Origin: Actinomycetota bacterium
GTDB lineage: Bacteria > Actinomycetota > Thermoleophilia > Gaiellales > Gaiellaceae
Reading direction: 5' to 3'
Assembly: GCA_016870235.1 (NCBI GenBank)
Contig: VGCB01000114.1
Coordinates: 1-7,735 of the forward strand
DNA length: 7,735 bases
Shown: in pieces, positions 1 through 6,431 of the stretch
Position numbering within the stretch: the first letter of the stretch is position 1
How the letters are laid out: every line of letters starts with the position of its first letter
Notes under the pieces: generated by a model
What the model was told of the DNA's origin: nothing
The model's database searches: none
Seen by the model: only the letters and a program-made list of their open reading frames with translations
Program-made: the position numbers and the translations under genes

Positions 1-1
1 C

Positions 2-127
2 GAGGTCGGCGCGCACGGAGGCCTCCTGGTCGACGGGCTACACACACCGCCGACCTTCGACACCCGGATACGTGCTCCCTACACGGTGCTCACAGGCCTG
101 CCCGTGAATTACCGATCAACCATCTAG
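2..127 (+). CDS. Possible C-terminal end of an unidentified protein (partial)
   Basis: Frame 2 on the + strand is open from the window edge for 41 codons and ends at a TAG at 125-127. The peptide ends in ...GLPVNYRSTI. Most codons, especially in the first half, have G or C in the third position, as expected for a gene in this genome. The stop overlaps the queF stop by 3 nt, which would make the two genes tail-to-tail. I recognise no family and no motif in this short piece. Frame 1 on the + strand is also open across this stretch, so coding is not proven. Extending the sequence leftwards would settle it. Confidence 0.3.
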   Translation, partial: EVGAHGGLLVDGLHTPPTFDTRIRAPYTVLTGLPVNYRSTI

Positions 128-507
128 GTCGAGGCGACGATCGTGATGCCGCCGCGAGGCTTCTGCCGGAGCGTCACCTGGACGCGATCCGGCCCGAGCT
201 CGAGCGCCTGGGCGACGTCGTCGCGGATCCTGACCGCCAGCGCCTCGCAGAAGGCGCCCTCGTTGCGGAACGTGTTCAGGTACAGCTTGAGCGACTTCGA
301 CTCGATACAGGTTGCGGCCGGCTGGAACGCGATCGCGACGACGTAGTAGTCCGCCTGACCGGTGATCGGGCAGACTGCGGTCATCTCGTCGCTCGTCATC
401 TCGACGCGCGAGACCCCCGGGTTCGGGAACGTCTCGAGGCCGGCGTAGTGCGCGGACCCCGCGTGGCCGAGCGCGACGAAGCCGTGGTCGGGCCGGTCGG
501 ACGTCAT
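124..507 (-). CDS. queF: NADPH-dependent 7-cyano-7-deazaguanine reductase (preQ1 synthase), QueF
   Basis: QueF reduces the nitrile of preQ0 to the aminomethyl group of preQ1 with NADPH, a step in making the tRNA wobble base queuosine in the cytoplasm. The 127-aa product has the length of the short unimodal type. It carries the catalytic cysteine in VCPITGQAD (Cys46) with the general-acid Asp53, then the family signature ESKSLKLY (69-76) and a C-terminal KPRGGITI. In the Bacillus enzyme a His-Glu pair follows the signature (FHE); here the matching residues appear to be FCE (86-88), so Glu88 is kept and the His is a Cys. The ATG at 505-507 is preceded by only a weak ribosome site. No other queuosine gene is visible, so it probably acts on preQ0 made or salvaged elsewhere. 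The family call is firm. Confidence 0.95.
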   Translation of the reverse strand: MTSDRPDHGFVALGHAGSAHYAGLETFPNPGVSRVEMTSDEMTAVCPITGQADYYVVAIAFQPAATCIESKSLKLYLNTFRNEGAFCEALAVRIRDDVAQALELGPDRVQVTLRQKPRGGITIVAST

Positions 508-524
508 CGCCCAACTCTACGCAT

Positions 525-658
525 CGCTCCCGGGCCTGGGTCGTGCTGATCATCCGCGAGGTGCTGCGTTGGCAGGCGGGCGAGGTGGCGGCTCTGCTGG
601 AGACGAGCGGCGCCTGGTGACGAGCGCGCTGCAGCGGGCGCGAAAGACGCTCGAGTCG
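525..658 (+). pseudogene. Frameshifted relic of an ECF sigma factor region 4
   Basis: On the + strand, 543-608 reads VLIIREVLRWQAGEVAALLETS, which matches the start of region 4 of ECF sigma factors of the SigG/SigJ type (VLILREVLGWSAAEVAELLDTS). That frame meets a TGA at 618-620. The continuation, RLVTSALQRARKTLE, lies in another frame at 611-655. Restoring one lost base near 609 gives TS-x-RLVT-SALQRAR, exactly the spacing of the family's TSVAAVNSALQRAR. The weaker stretch 525-542 (RSRAWV) may correspond to the PPRQRAV that precedes it. There is no room for region 2, because queF starts at 507 on the other strand, and no SnoaL-like tail follows in a clear frame. I read it as a decayed fragment; a sequencing error alone would not supply the missing N-terminal half. 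Confidence 0.6.
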
Positions 659-781
659 TCCGCCTCTTCCCGCTGCTCGGGCTGCCCGACCGGCTCGACG
701 CGTAGCGCCGTCGCCGACCCGCCGCGGGGCGCCGCGACAGCCTGCACGCGCGCATGACGGGTCACGTGTGGACCCTTTGTG

Positions 782-810
782 TTGCAAAGTGGGTGAAAGT
801 GGTCTAGAGT
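782..810 (+). promoter_or_regulatory. Predicted sigma-70-type promoter of the mraZ operon
   Basis: A -35-like TTGCAA (782-787) is separated by 17 nt from a -10-like TAGAGT (805-810). Each hexamer matches the sigma-70 consensus at 4 of 6 positions. Transcription would start near 816-818, giving a leader of roughly 22 nt before the mraZ ATG. The promoter lies under the MraZ-box array, as expected for autorepression. It is predicted from sequence only. Confidence 0.5.
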
Positions 811-835
811 GGGTCTCCGTGGGTTACACGGGGAA
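786..835 (+). promoter_or_regulatory. MraZ operator: 10-bp periodic GTGGG boxes
   Basis: The core GTGGG recurs at 789-793, 809-813 and 819-823, with GTGGT at 799-803 and a weaker CGGGG at 829-833, all exactly 10 bp apart. A further degenerate copy, GTGTT, sits in register at 779-783. The first two boxes carry the AAAGTG prefix. MraZ is known to bind arrays of TGGG-type repeats with this spacing upstream of its own gene, one helical turn apart. Here the array covers the predicted -10 and runs to the start codon, so bound MraZ should block the whole downstream operon. The last, weak box coincides with the likely ribosome-binding site of mraZ (GGGGA, 830-834). Confidence 0.8.
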
Positions 836-838
836 ACG

Positions 839-1273
839 ATGTACTACGGCACCTACGAGCACACGATCGACGAGAAAGGGCGTCTCACCCTGCCCGCGCG
901 GTTCCGCGACGCGCTGGCCGACGGCGTCGTGCTCGCGAAGGGCCTCGACTCGAACGTCGACGTGTATCCGAGGAGCGGATGGGACACGCTCGTCGAGTCC
1001 CGGCTCGCGACGCTCGATCCCCTCTCGCCGGAGACCCGTCAGCTGCGCCGGTTCTTCTTCGCCGGCGCGGAGCACGAGACCATGGACAAGCAGGGACGGG
1101 TCCTCGTCCCGCAGGCGCTGCGCGACGCCGGCGGCCTCGACCGCGACGTCGTCATCGCCGGTGTCTTCGACCACCTCGAGGTCTGGAGCCGCGAGGCCTG
1201 GGCAGAGCAGCAAAAGGGGGTAGATGGAAGTGCGAGCGATGTCGCCGAACGTCTCGCCCACGAACGGGGCTGA
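839..1273 (+). CDS. mraZ: Transcriptional regulator MraZ
   Basis: MraZ is a DNA-binding regulator that heads the dcw cluster and normally represses its own operon; it forms rings of SpoVT/AbrB-like folds. The 144-aa product has the usual length and both signature copies: DEKGRLTLPARFR at 11-23 and DKQGRVLVPQALR at 83-95. I chose the ATG at 839 because it follows GGGGAAAC at a normal distance and gives MYYGTYEHTIDEKGR, the typical family N-terminus. A longer reading frame begins at 809 but would translate through the operator. The gene is preceded by an MraZ-box array, and its last 50 nt overlap rsmH, which implies coupled expression. Its binding to the array is inferred from family behaviour. 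Confidence 0.95.
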   Translation: MYYGTYEHTIDEKGRLTLPARFRDALADGVVLAKGLDSNVDVYPRSGWDTLVESRLATLDPLSPETRQLRRFFFAGAEHETMDKQGRVLVPQALRDAGGLDRDVVIAGVFDHLEVWSREAWAEQQKGVDGSASDVAERLAHERG

Positions 1274-2195
1274 TCACCTCCCCGTCCTCGCCGACGAGGT
1301 GCGCGAGCTCCTCGCCGTGCGACCGGGGGACACCGTCGTCGACGCCACCTTCGGCGCCGGCGGGCACGCGCGGCTCCTCGCGGAGGACCTCGAGGGCAGC
1401 GGGAAGCTCGTCGCGATCGATCGCGACCCGTCGGTGAAGACGTACTTCGATCGCTTCAAGGCGGCCGCGGGGGTCGACGTCCGCTTCCTCCGCGGCGACT
1501 TCTCGCTCGTCCTCACGCAGCTCGCCGCCAATGACGTCAAGGCAGACGCGATCCTGCTCGACCTCGGCGTCTCGTCGATGCAGATCGACCGCCCCGAGCG
1601 CGGGTTCTCGTACGCCACCGACGCGCCGCTCGACATGCGGATGGATCCCACCTCGGAGCCGTCCGCGGCGGGGATCGTGAACACCTGGGACGAGCGCGAC
1701 CTCGCCCGCATCTTCCGCCGCTACGGCGAGGAGCGGTTCGCGCTGCCGATCGCGCGCGCGATCACCCGCCGCCGGCGGGAGCGGCCGTTCACGCGCACCG
1801 GCGATCTCGTCGACACGATCAAGCTCGCGATCCCGACGCCGGCCCGGTTCGGCGAGGGGCATCCCGCGAAGCGGGTCTTCCAGGCGCTGCGGATCGCCGT
1901 CAACGACGAGCTCGGGGCGCTCGAGGCGGCGCTCCCGGCGGCGCTCGCGATGCTCCGGCCCGGTGGGAGGGTCGCGGTGATCTCGTTCCACTCGCTCGAG
2001 GACCGCATGGTCAAGCAGCTCTTTCGCGCGGAGGAGAAGGGCTGCACGTGCCCGCCGGACTTCCCGGTGTGCGCGTGCGGCAAGGCGCCCTCGCTCCGCG
2101 TCCTCACGCCTCGCCCGGTGCGACCGTCGCTCGAGGAGATCGAGCGGAACCCGCGCGCGTCCTCGGCCCGGCTGCGCGCGGCCGTGAAGGTCTGA
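1224..2195 (+). CDS. rsmH: 16S rRNA (cytosine(1402)-N(4))-methyltransferase RsmH
   Basis: RsmH (MraW) uses S-adenosylmethionine to methylate N4 of C1402 in the decoding centre of the 30S subunit. The 323-aa product shows the SAM-binding loop VVDATFGAGGHAR (38-50), acidic IDRD (65-68), the family block LLDLGVSSMQID (111-122) with RGFSY and DMRMDP, then HPAKRVFQALRIAVNDEL (213-230) and ISFHSLEDRMVK (253-264). A Cys-rich stretch, CTCPPDFPVCACGK (274-287), is common in the family. The start is ambiguous. ATG 1224 follows a strong AAGGGGG (1214-1220) at a short distance; ATG 1239 follows GGAAG (1226-1230) at 8 nt and gives MSPNVSPTNGADHLPVL. Either start overlaps the end of mraZ. The ftsL-like gene begins 2 nt after the stop. 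Confidence 0.96.
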   Translation: MEVRAMSPNVSPTNGADHLPVLADEVRELLAVRPGDTVVDATFGAGGHARLLAEDLEGSGKLVAIDRDPSVKTYFDRFKAAAGVDVRFLRGDFSLVLTQLAANDVKADAILLDLGVSSMQIDRPERGFSYATDAPLDMRMDPTSEPSAAGIVNTWDERDLARIFRRYGEERFALPIARAITRRRRERPFTRTGDLVDTIKLAIPTPARFGEGHPAKRVFQALRIAVNDELGALEAALPAALAMLRPGGRVAVISFHSLEDRMVKQLFRAEEKGCTCPPDFPVCACGKAPSLRVLTPRPVRPSLEEIERNPRASSARLRAAVKV

Positions 2196-2197
2196 GC

Positions 2198-2533
2198 GTG
2201 TCGACCGTCGCCGACGTCGCCGTCCGGCGCGCGAAGCCGAAGCCGAAGGCGCGCGCACGCCGCACCCCGTTCGCCGGCGGCATCGTCGGCATCCTCGTCG
2301 TGGCCCTGCTCCTCGCGGGCGTCGTCGCGGTCAACGTCCTCGTGCTCCGGCTCAACGTCCGCTACGACGACCTCGGCCGCGAGCGCGCGCAGCTCCAGGC
2401 CGATGTCGCCGGGCTCAAGGCCAAGCTCTCGAGCGCGTCGGCGAAGGTCAGCATCGAGGCGCTCGCACGGGATCGTCTCGGTCTCGTCCCCGTGGCGACG
2501 TCGGCGTACGTGCAGCTGGCCGGTCGCCCGTGA
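2198..2533 (+). CDS. ftsL: FtsL-like bitopic cell division protein
   Basis: The 111-aa product has the plan of an FtsL/FtsB-type divisome protein. It has a short, very basic cytoplasmic N-terminus (residues 10-22), one membrane helix (about 28-50), and an extracytoplasmic coiled coil (about 54-83) rich in Leu, Gln and Lys. It ends in a conserved-looking segment, ARDRLGLVP (90-98). FtsL bridges FtsB to the FtsW/FtsI synthase complex at the septum. Sequence identity in this family is low, so the call rests on topology and on its place between rsmH and ftsI, the usual site of ftsL. I chose GTG 2198 because GAAGG lies 8 nt upstream; the stop overlaps the ftsI GTG by 4 nt. A longer open frame from 2048 lies inside rsmH and is not coding. 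Confidence 0.8.
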   Translation: MSTVADVAVRRAKPKPKARARRTPFAGGIVGILVVALLLAGVVAVNVLVLRLNVRYDDLGRERAQLQADVAGLKAKLSSASAKVSIEALARDRLGLVPVATSAYVQLAGRP

Positions 2534-4245
2534 CCGCCAAGCAGTCGAACCGCCGGATCCGGATCCTCGCCGTCGGCTTCCTCGTCGTGTTCGGGCTCGT
2601 CCTCGCGCGGGCGGTCTGGATCCAGGTCGTGCGCGGCCCCTCGTACGAGGCGATGGCGACCCGGCAGCACCGCGAGACGATCACGCTGCCCGCCGGCCGT
2701 GGGACGATCCTCGACCGCACGGGCGAGCCGCTCGCGATCGGCCAGCAGTCGACGACGGTGTACGCCGACCCGAAGCTCGTCAGGAACCCGCAGCGCGTCG
2801 CAGTCGCCGCCGGCAAGGCGCTCGGCCTCGATCCGAACCACGTCTACAACCTCCTCCGCACCAAGGGAACCCGGTTCGTCTACGTCCAGCGGCAGGCCGA
2901 CCCGATCAAGGCGGCAGCGCTGAAGAAGCTCGACCTTCCGGGCCTCGGCTTCTACAGCGAGGAGAAGCGGACGTACCCGCAGGGCCCGGTGGGCGCGCAG
3001 GTGCTGGGCTACGCGGGGACGGACAACCGCGGGCTCGAGGGCATCGAGCGGATGCTCGAGACGAAGCTCCGTGGTCGGCCGGGCGCCGAGATCGTGGTCA
3101 AGGATCCCTTCGGCCGCGCGATCGACGTCGTCAAGTCCCGTGCGGAACGGCCAGGGAAGGCGGTGCAGCTCACGCTCGACCACCAGATCCAGGCGGCGAC
3201 GGAGTCGATCCTGCTCGACGCCGTGCGGCGCTTCGACGCGCACGGCGGCACCGCGATCGTGATGGACATCGCCGATCACGGCGCCATCCTGGCGATGGCG
3301 AACGCGCCCACGATCGACGCGAACCGCTTCGGGGTCGCGCGTCCCGACCTCCGCCGGAACCGCGCCGTCACGGACATGTACGAGCCGGGCTCGACGTTCA
3401 AGATCGTCCCGATCGCGGCGGCGCTCGAAGACGGTGTCGTCACGCCGACGTCGGCGTTCACGCTGGCGCCGCGGATCCAGGTCGCCGACCGCATCATCGG
3501 CGAGGCGCACGAGCGGCCCACCGAGACGATGACGGTGCGCGAGATCCTGGCGCGGTCGTCGAACGTCGGCACCGTGACCGTGGCGCAGCAGCTCGGATCG
3601 CGCTCGCTCGCCTCGTGGATCTCGCGCTTCGGGTTCGGGCGCGGGACCGGGATCGACTTCCCGGGGGAGGTGGACGGCATGGTGCTGCCGCTCGACCGCT
3701 GGTCGGGCTCCACGATCGGCACGGTGCCGATCGGGCAGGGCATCGCCGTGACGCCGATGCAGATGGTGTCCGCGTACGCCGCGATCGGGAACGGCGGCGT
3801 CATGCCCGTGCCGCGCCTGGTCGAGCGTCTCGGCGGCCGCCGCGTCGAGCGGCACCCCGGGCGCCGGATCGTCTCCAAGCACACCGCCAACCGGATGATG
3901 GCGATGTTCCGTGACGTGGTGCTCGAGGGAACGGGCAGCGGGGCGGCGATCCCGGGGTACACGGTCGCCGGCAAGACGGGCACGGCCCTCAAGAGCGAGA
4001 ACGGCCGCTACGTGTCGAAGTACGTCGCGTCGTTCGTCGGCCTCGTGCCCGCGATGCGGCCGCGCCTCGCGATCCTCGTCATGGTCGACGAGCCGCACGG
4101 GCTCTTCTACGGAGGCGACGTGGCGGCGCCGGCGTTCGCCGAGATCGCGAAGTTCGCGCTCCAGTACCTCGAGGTGCCGCCGGACGCGCCGGAGACGGCG
4201 CCGGGCGCGCACGTGGTCGCCCTCGGGGGCGGGTCGACGCAGTAG
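2530..4245 (+). CDS. ftsI: Septal peptidoglycan D,D-transpeptidase, class B PBP (FtsI/PBP3-like)
   Basis: This enzyme cross-links peptidoglycan at the division septum, working with the glycosyltransferase FtsW. The 571-aa product has one N-terminal membrane anchor (about 10-30), the dimerisation domain with RGTILDR (57-63), and a transpeptidase domain from about 215 to 545. All three catalytic motifs are present: STFK with Ser288 and Lys291, SSN at 343-345, and KTGT at 482-485. There are no PASTA repeats; the protein ends soon after the catalytic domain. It starts at a GTG that overlaps the ftsL stop (GTGA), so translation is probably coupled. FtsI is preferred over an elongation-type PBP2 because of the mraZ-rsmH-ftsL context. 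Unusually, no murE follows; a convergent gene starts 36 nt downstream. Confidence 0.93.
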   Translation: MTAKQSNRRIRILAVGFLVVFGLVLARAVWIQVVRGPSYEAMATRQHRETITLPAGRGTILDRTGEPLAIGQQSTTVYADPKLVRNPQRVAVAAGKALGLDPNHVYNLLRTKGTRFVYVQRQADPIKAAALKKLDLPGLGFYSEEKRTYPQGPVGAQVLGYAGTDNRGLEGIERMLETKLRGRPGAEIVVKDPFGRAIDVVKSRAERPGKAVQLTLDHQIQAATESILLDAVRRFDAHGGTAIVMDIADHGAILAMANAPTIDANRFGVARPDLRRNRAVTDMYEPGSTFKIVPIAAALEDGVVTPTSAFTLAPRIQVADRIIGEAHERPTETMTVREILARSSNVGTVTVAQQLGSRSLASWISRFGFGRGTGIDFPGEVDGMVLPLDRWSGSTIGTVPIGQGIAVTPMQMVSAYAAIGNGGVMPVPRLVERLGGRRVERHPGRRIVSKHTANRMMAMFRDVVLEGTGSGAAIPGYTVAGKTGTALKSENGRYVSKYVASFVGLVPAMRPRLAILVMVDEPHGLFYGGDVAAPAFAEIAKFALQYLEVPPDAPETAPGAHVVALGGGSTQ

Positions 4246-4281
4246 GCGCTCGGGGGCGGCGGCGTCGGAGCACGCGCGGCG

Positions 4282-5268
4282 CTACACGAGCCGCATGGTG
4301 CTGCGGCCGGCGGCGCGAAGCCAGGCGAGGTCGTGCTCTCGCTCGTCGAAGACGTGTCCGAGCCCGTTGAGGCGCGCGAGCTCCTCGACGTCGCAGAGGA
4401 CGTTCCGCTGCTCGAACACGGCACCCGTGCTCGCGACGACGCGCAGGGACGTGAGGAACCGGTCGGCCTCCCACTCGTCCCCCTCGAACGGGTGTGTCTC
4501 GAGCTCCCAGCGAAGGTAGCGCGCCGGCGGCCGCACGCGACGGTGGAGGGCGAAGACCGCGGTCACGACGTGCGGGATCGACTCGGCCGTCTCGAGCTGC
4601 GAGAGCGTCGTGTCGCCGGTCTGCACGCACTCGGACGAGCGCCGGCACGCGTCGAGGTAGGCGACGAGCGCCCGCTGAGCGACGCGACGGGCCTGATCGT
4701 CGTCGAGGCTGCCACCGACCGCCACGAGGCCGGCGATCTCGCCGTCGAGCTTGTCGACGACGACGTCGGCGCGGGCGTCCTCGTAGCGATCGGGCGACGC
4801 CAGCGGGCGCGTCCGTCGCTCGGTGGAGAAGTCCTTGAGCCCGACCGTCCTCGTCCTGACCGCCGCGTCGGGCTGCGTCTCGTAGACGCGTGAGCAGGCG
4901 ATCACGGCGTCGTCGCGGACGACGAGGCGGACGTCCCAGCAGCGATCGGGAGGGACGGTCGCGCTCCGGCCGGGAGCGCCGACGAGCACGAGACCGACGA
5001 CCCGATCGTCGGCGCGCGCACGCGACACGAGCCTCACGTAGTCCTCGACGCGCTCCCACCCCGGCTCCTCGTTCGGCCGGAGCGAGCGGGTGACCGCCGT
5101 CGTCGGGCCGGCATACGGAGCCGGTGGCTCGAGGGTCGCGGTCCCGTCCCCGTCGGGCCCCGATCCTGCTCGTGTTCCGCGGAGAAGCGTCACGGCGTCG
5201 AGGATAGGCACGTTTGCAGGAGAATCATCACCCTCGATCGGGGGAACTGGTCCGGGCGGTGCCGACAC
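4282..5268 (-). CDS. Nucleotidyltransferase-like protein of unknown substrate
   Basis: The product is up to 328 aa. Its middle resembles the polymerase-beta-type nucleotidyltransferase fold. GLVLVGAPGRSA (92-103) stands for the GS-containing loop, WDVRLVV (111-117) for the first acidic strand, and ADVVVDKLDGEIAGL (167-181) for the strand bearing the third acid. A helical C-terminal half with ALHRRVRPPARYLRWELE (240-257) recalls kanamycin-nucleotidyltransferase-type C-terminal domains. The second acid of the usual D-x-D is Arg114, so catalysis is uncertain. The first 65 residues are Pro/Gly-rich, without clear homology, and the GTG start at 5268 has no good ribosome site; a later start is possible, for example GTG at 5211. 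No signal peptide or membrane helix is seen. It converges on ftsI and lies 123 nt after the WRTID gene, so it is possibly separate from that operon. No substrate can be named. Confidence 0.6.
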   Translation of the reverse strand: MSAPPGPVPPIEGDDSPANVPILDAVTLLRGTRAGSGPDGDGTATLEPPAPYAGPTTAVTRSLRPNEEPGWERVEDYVRLVSRARADDRVVGLVLVGAPGRSATVPPDRCWDVRLVVRDDAVIACSRVYETQPDAAVRTRTVGLKDFSTERRTRPLASPDRYEDARADVVVDKLDGEIAGLVAVGGSLDDDQARRVAQRALVAYLDACRRSSECVQTGDTTLSQLETAESIPHVVTAVFALHRRVRPPARYLRWELETHPFEGDEWEADRFLTSLRVVASTGAVFEQRNVLCDVEELARLNGLGHVFDEREHDLAWLRAAGRSTMRLV

Positions 5269-5391
5269 GCCCCCGACGAGGCACGAGCACGTCTTCGTCG
5301 CGCGGATCGGGGTTCCTGCGCTTCGCGTCGACCATGTCTGCGCTCGGACGGCCGCCTGGGCGCCGGCTGCGACGCCGGTGCCGGTCCGCGC

Positions 5392-5856
5392 TCAGAGGGG
5401 AAGCCAGGCGGAGACGACGCTCGCGGCGGCCGGCGCGTCGACGCGAAGGCGGATCCGCGCGCCCTCGTCGAAGCGGAGCTCGAAGCGACCGAGCTCGTCG
5501 GAGGTCGTCGTGGCGGCGACGGCGCCGTCGTCGAGCTCGACCGTGACGGTGACCGAGCCGGGCGGGTCGATCTGGCCGAGCAGGCGGTGTGCGCGCCGCT
5601 CCTTCCGCACCTCGATGTCGATCGTCAGGCCCTCCGACTCGAAGGTGACGATGCGCGGGCCGGTGCCGCTCGAGCGCACGCCGGCAGGCTGCTTGTCGAC
5701 GATCGAGTCGGCGAGGAGCTCGGCGAGGTCGGCGTCGATCGTGCGCCATCCGTACGCCGCCTTCCCTGCCTCGACCACCGCGTCGGGCACCGGATCGGCT
5801 CGGCCGAGCAGGTCCTGCAGATCCCGCATCAGGTCGTCGTTCTCGTGGTTCGTCAC
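5392..5856 (-). CDS. Sigma-factor-associated WRTID/beta-sandwich protein of unknown function
   Basis: The product is 154 aa. The N-terminal third is helical and acidic and contains PVPDAVVEAGKAAYGWRTID (22-41) followed by ADLAELLADS. The rest looks all-beta: TFESEGLTIDIEV (71-83), RLLGQIDPP (91-99), then VTVELDD and GRFELRF (123-129), like the carboxypeptidase-regulatory or Ig-like sandwich. There is no signal peptide or membrane helix, so it should be cytoplasmic. I recall this two-part protein from actinobacteria, directly downstream of an ECF-type sigma gene and often near CHAT-domain or S8 peptidase genes; that association is from memory. The GTG start at 5856 overlaps the sigma stop in GTGA, so the two are translationally coupled. 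A role as partner or regulator of the sigma factor is an inference from position. Confidence 0.75.
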   Translation of the reverse strand: MTNHENDDLMRDLQDLLGRADPVPDAVVEAGKAAYGWRTIDADLAELLADSIVDKQPAGVRSSGTGPRIVTFESEGLTIDIEVRKERRAHRLLGQIDPPGSVTVTVELDDGAVAATTTSDELGRFELRFDEGARIRLRVDAPAAASVVSAWLPL

Positions 5857-6431
5857 ACGGCACCCATTCCCGCGAGTCGTACGCGGAGCTGCTCCAGGCA
5901 CCGTCCGCGCGTGGGGCCGATCGCGCCGATCGGCATGTCGAGCGCGGCGCTGATCTCCTCGTAGCTCGGCTCGGTCGGCGCCGCCAGGAGTCGGAGCAGC
6001 TCCTGGCACCGATCGCCGAGCGTCCGGAACGCGCGCCAGAGCAGTCCGTCGCGCTCCTCGATCAGGATCGGCTCGTCGATCGGGTCCGCCACCGGCTCCT
6101 CGAACAGGTCGATGTCGCCGGTCAGCTCCTGCCGCGCTTTCAGCCGGATCGCGCGCAGGCACTCCCGGCGCGCGGTCGTCGCGAGCCAGGCGCCGACCTT
6201 GTCCGGGTCGCGGATCCGGTCGAGGTTCTCGACGAGCCGGAGCCACGTCGTCTGGACGACGTCGGCCGCGTCGGCGTGCGAGAGCCGGTGGGCGCGCGCG
6301 ACCGACCACACGAGACCGGAGTAGCGCTCGACGAGCGCGTCCCAGGCGGTCGTGCTTCCGGCGGCGGCCGCGCTGAGCGTGGTCTCGAGCATCTCGGCTA
6401 CGGGAGGAAGTGCGGGAGCGTCGTCCCCCAC
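5853..6431 (-). CDS. ECF-type RNA polymerase sigma-70 family sigma factor
   Basis: The 192-aa product has the two domains of an ECF sigma factor. Region 2 spans about 28-97, with WDALVERYSGLVWSVARAH and the core-binding/-10 segment ADVVQTTWLRLVENLDRIRDP followed by AWLATTARRECLR. Region 4 spans about 130-187, with the -35-binding helix-turn-helix SYEEISAALDMPIGAIGPTR and RCLEQLR. It would redirect RNA polymerase to a small set of promoters. No anti-sigma with a membrane helix is nearby, unlike many ECF pairs. The GTG at 6431 overlaps the protease gene by 34 nt. ATG 6392, just after the protease stop, is an alternative and would still keep region 2; neither has a strong ribosome site. The sigma-WRTID pair overlaps by 4 nt. 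Its target promoters cannot be told from this window. Confidence 0.9.
   Translation of the reverse strand: MGDDAPALPPVAEMLETTLSAAAAGSTTAWDALVERYSGLVWSVARAHRLSHADAADVVQTTWLRLVENLDRIRDPDKVGAWLATTARRECLRAIRLKARQELTGDIDLFEEPVADPIDEPILIEERDGLLWRAFRTLGDRCQELLRLLAAPTEPSYEEISAALDMPIGAIGPTRGRCLEQLRVRLAGMGAV

Noticed and set aside
1152..2258. Long - strand open frame (368 codons) opposite rsmH.
   Set aside because: It is Arg-rich low-complexity translation typical of the antisense of a GC-rich gene; rsmH on the + strand is unmistakable.
2362..4212. Very long - strand open frame (616 codons) opposite ftsI.
   Set aside because: Antisense shadow: the composition is dominated by Arg, Asp, His and Val, and no domain is visible, whereas ftsI has all transpeptidase motifs.
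4241..4283. Imperfect inverted repeat (GTAG...CTAC) between ftsI and the convergent gene, considered as a terminator.
   Set aside because: The stem is only about 7 bp with a bulge, the loop is long and there is no T-run; it is not convincing in such GC-rich sequence.
5228..5335. A 35-codon - strand frame (ATG at 5335, begins MVDAKRRNPDPRDEDVLV) in the gap before the nucleotidyltransferase-like gene.
   Set aside because: It is short, has no clear ribosome site or recognisable motif, and overlaps the start of the next gene. It could be a tiny protein, but there is not enough support to list it.
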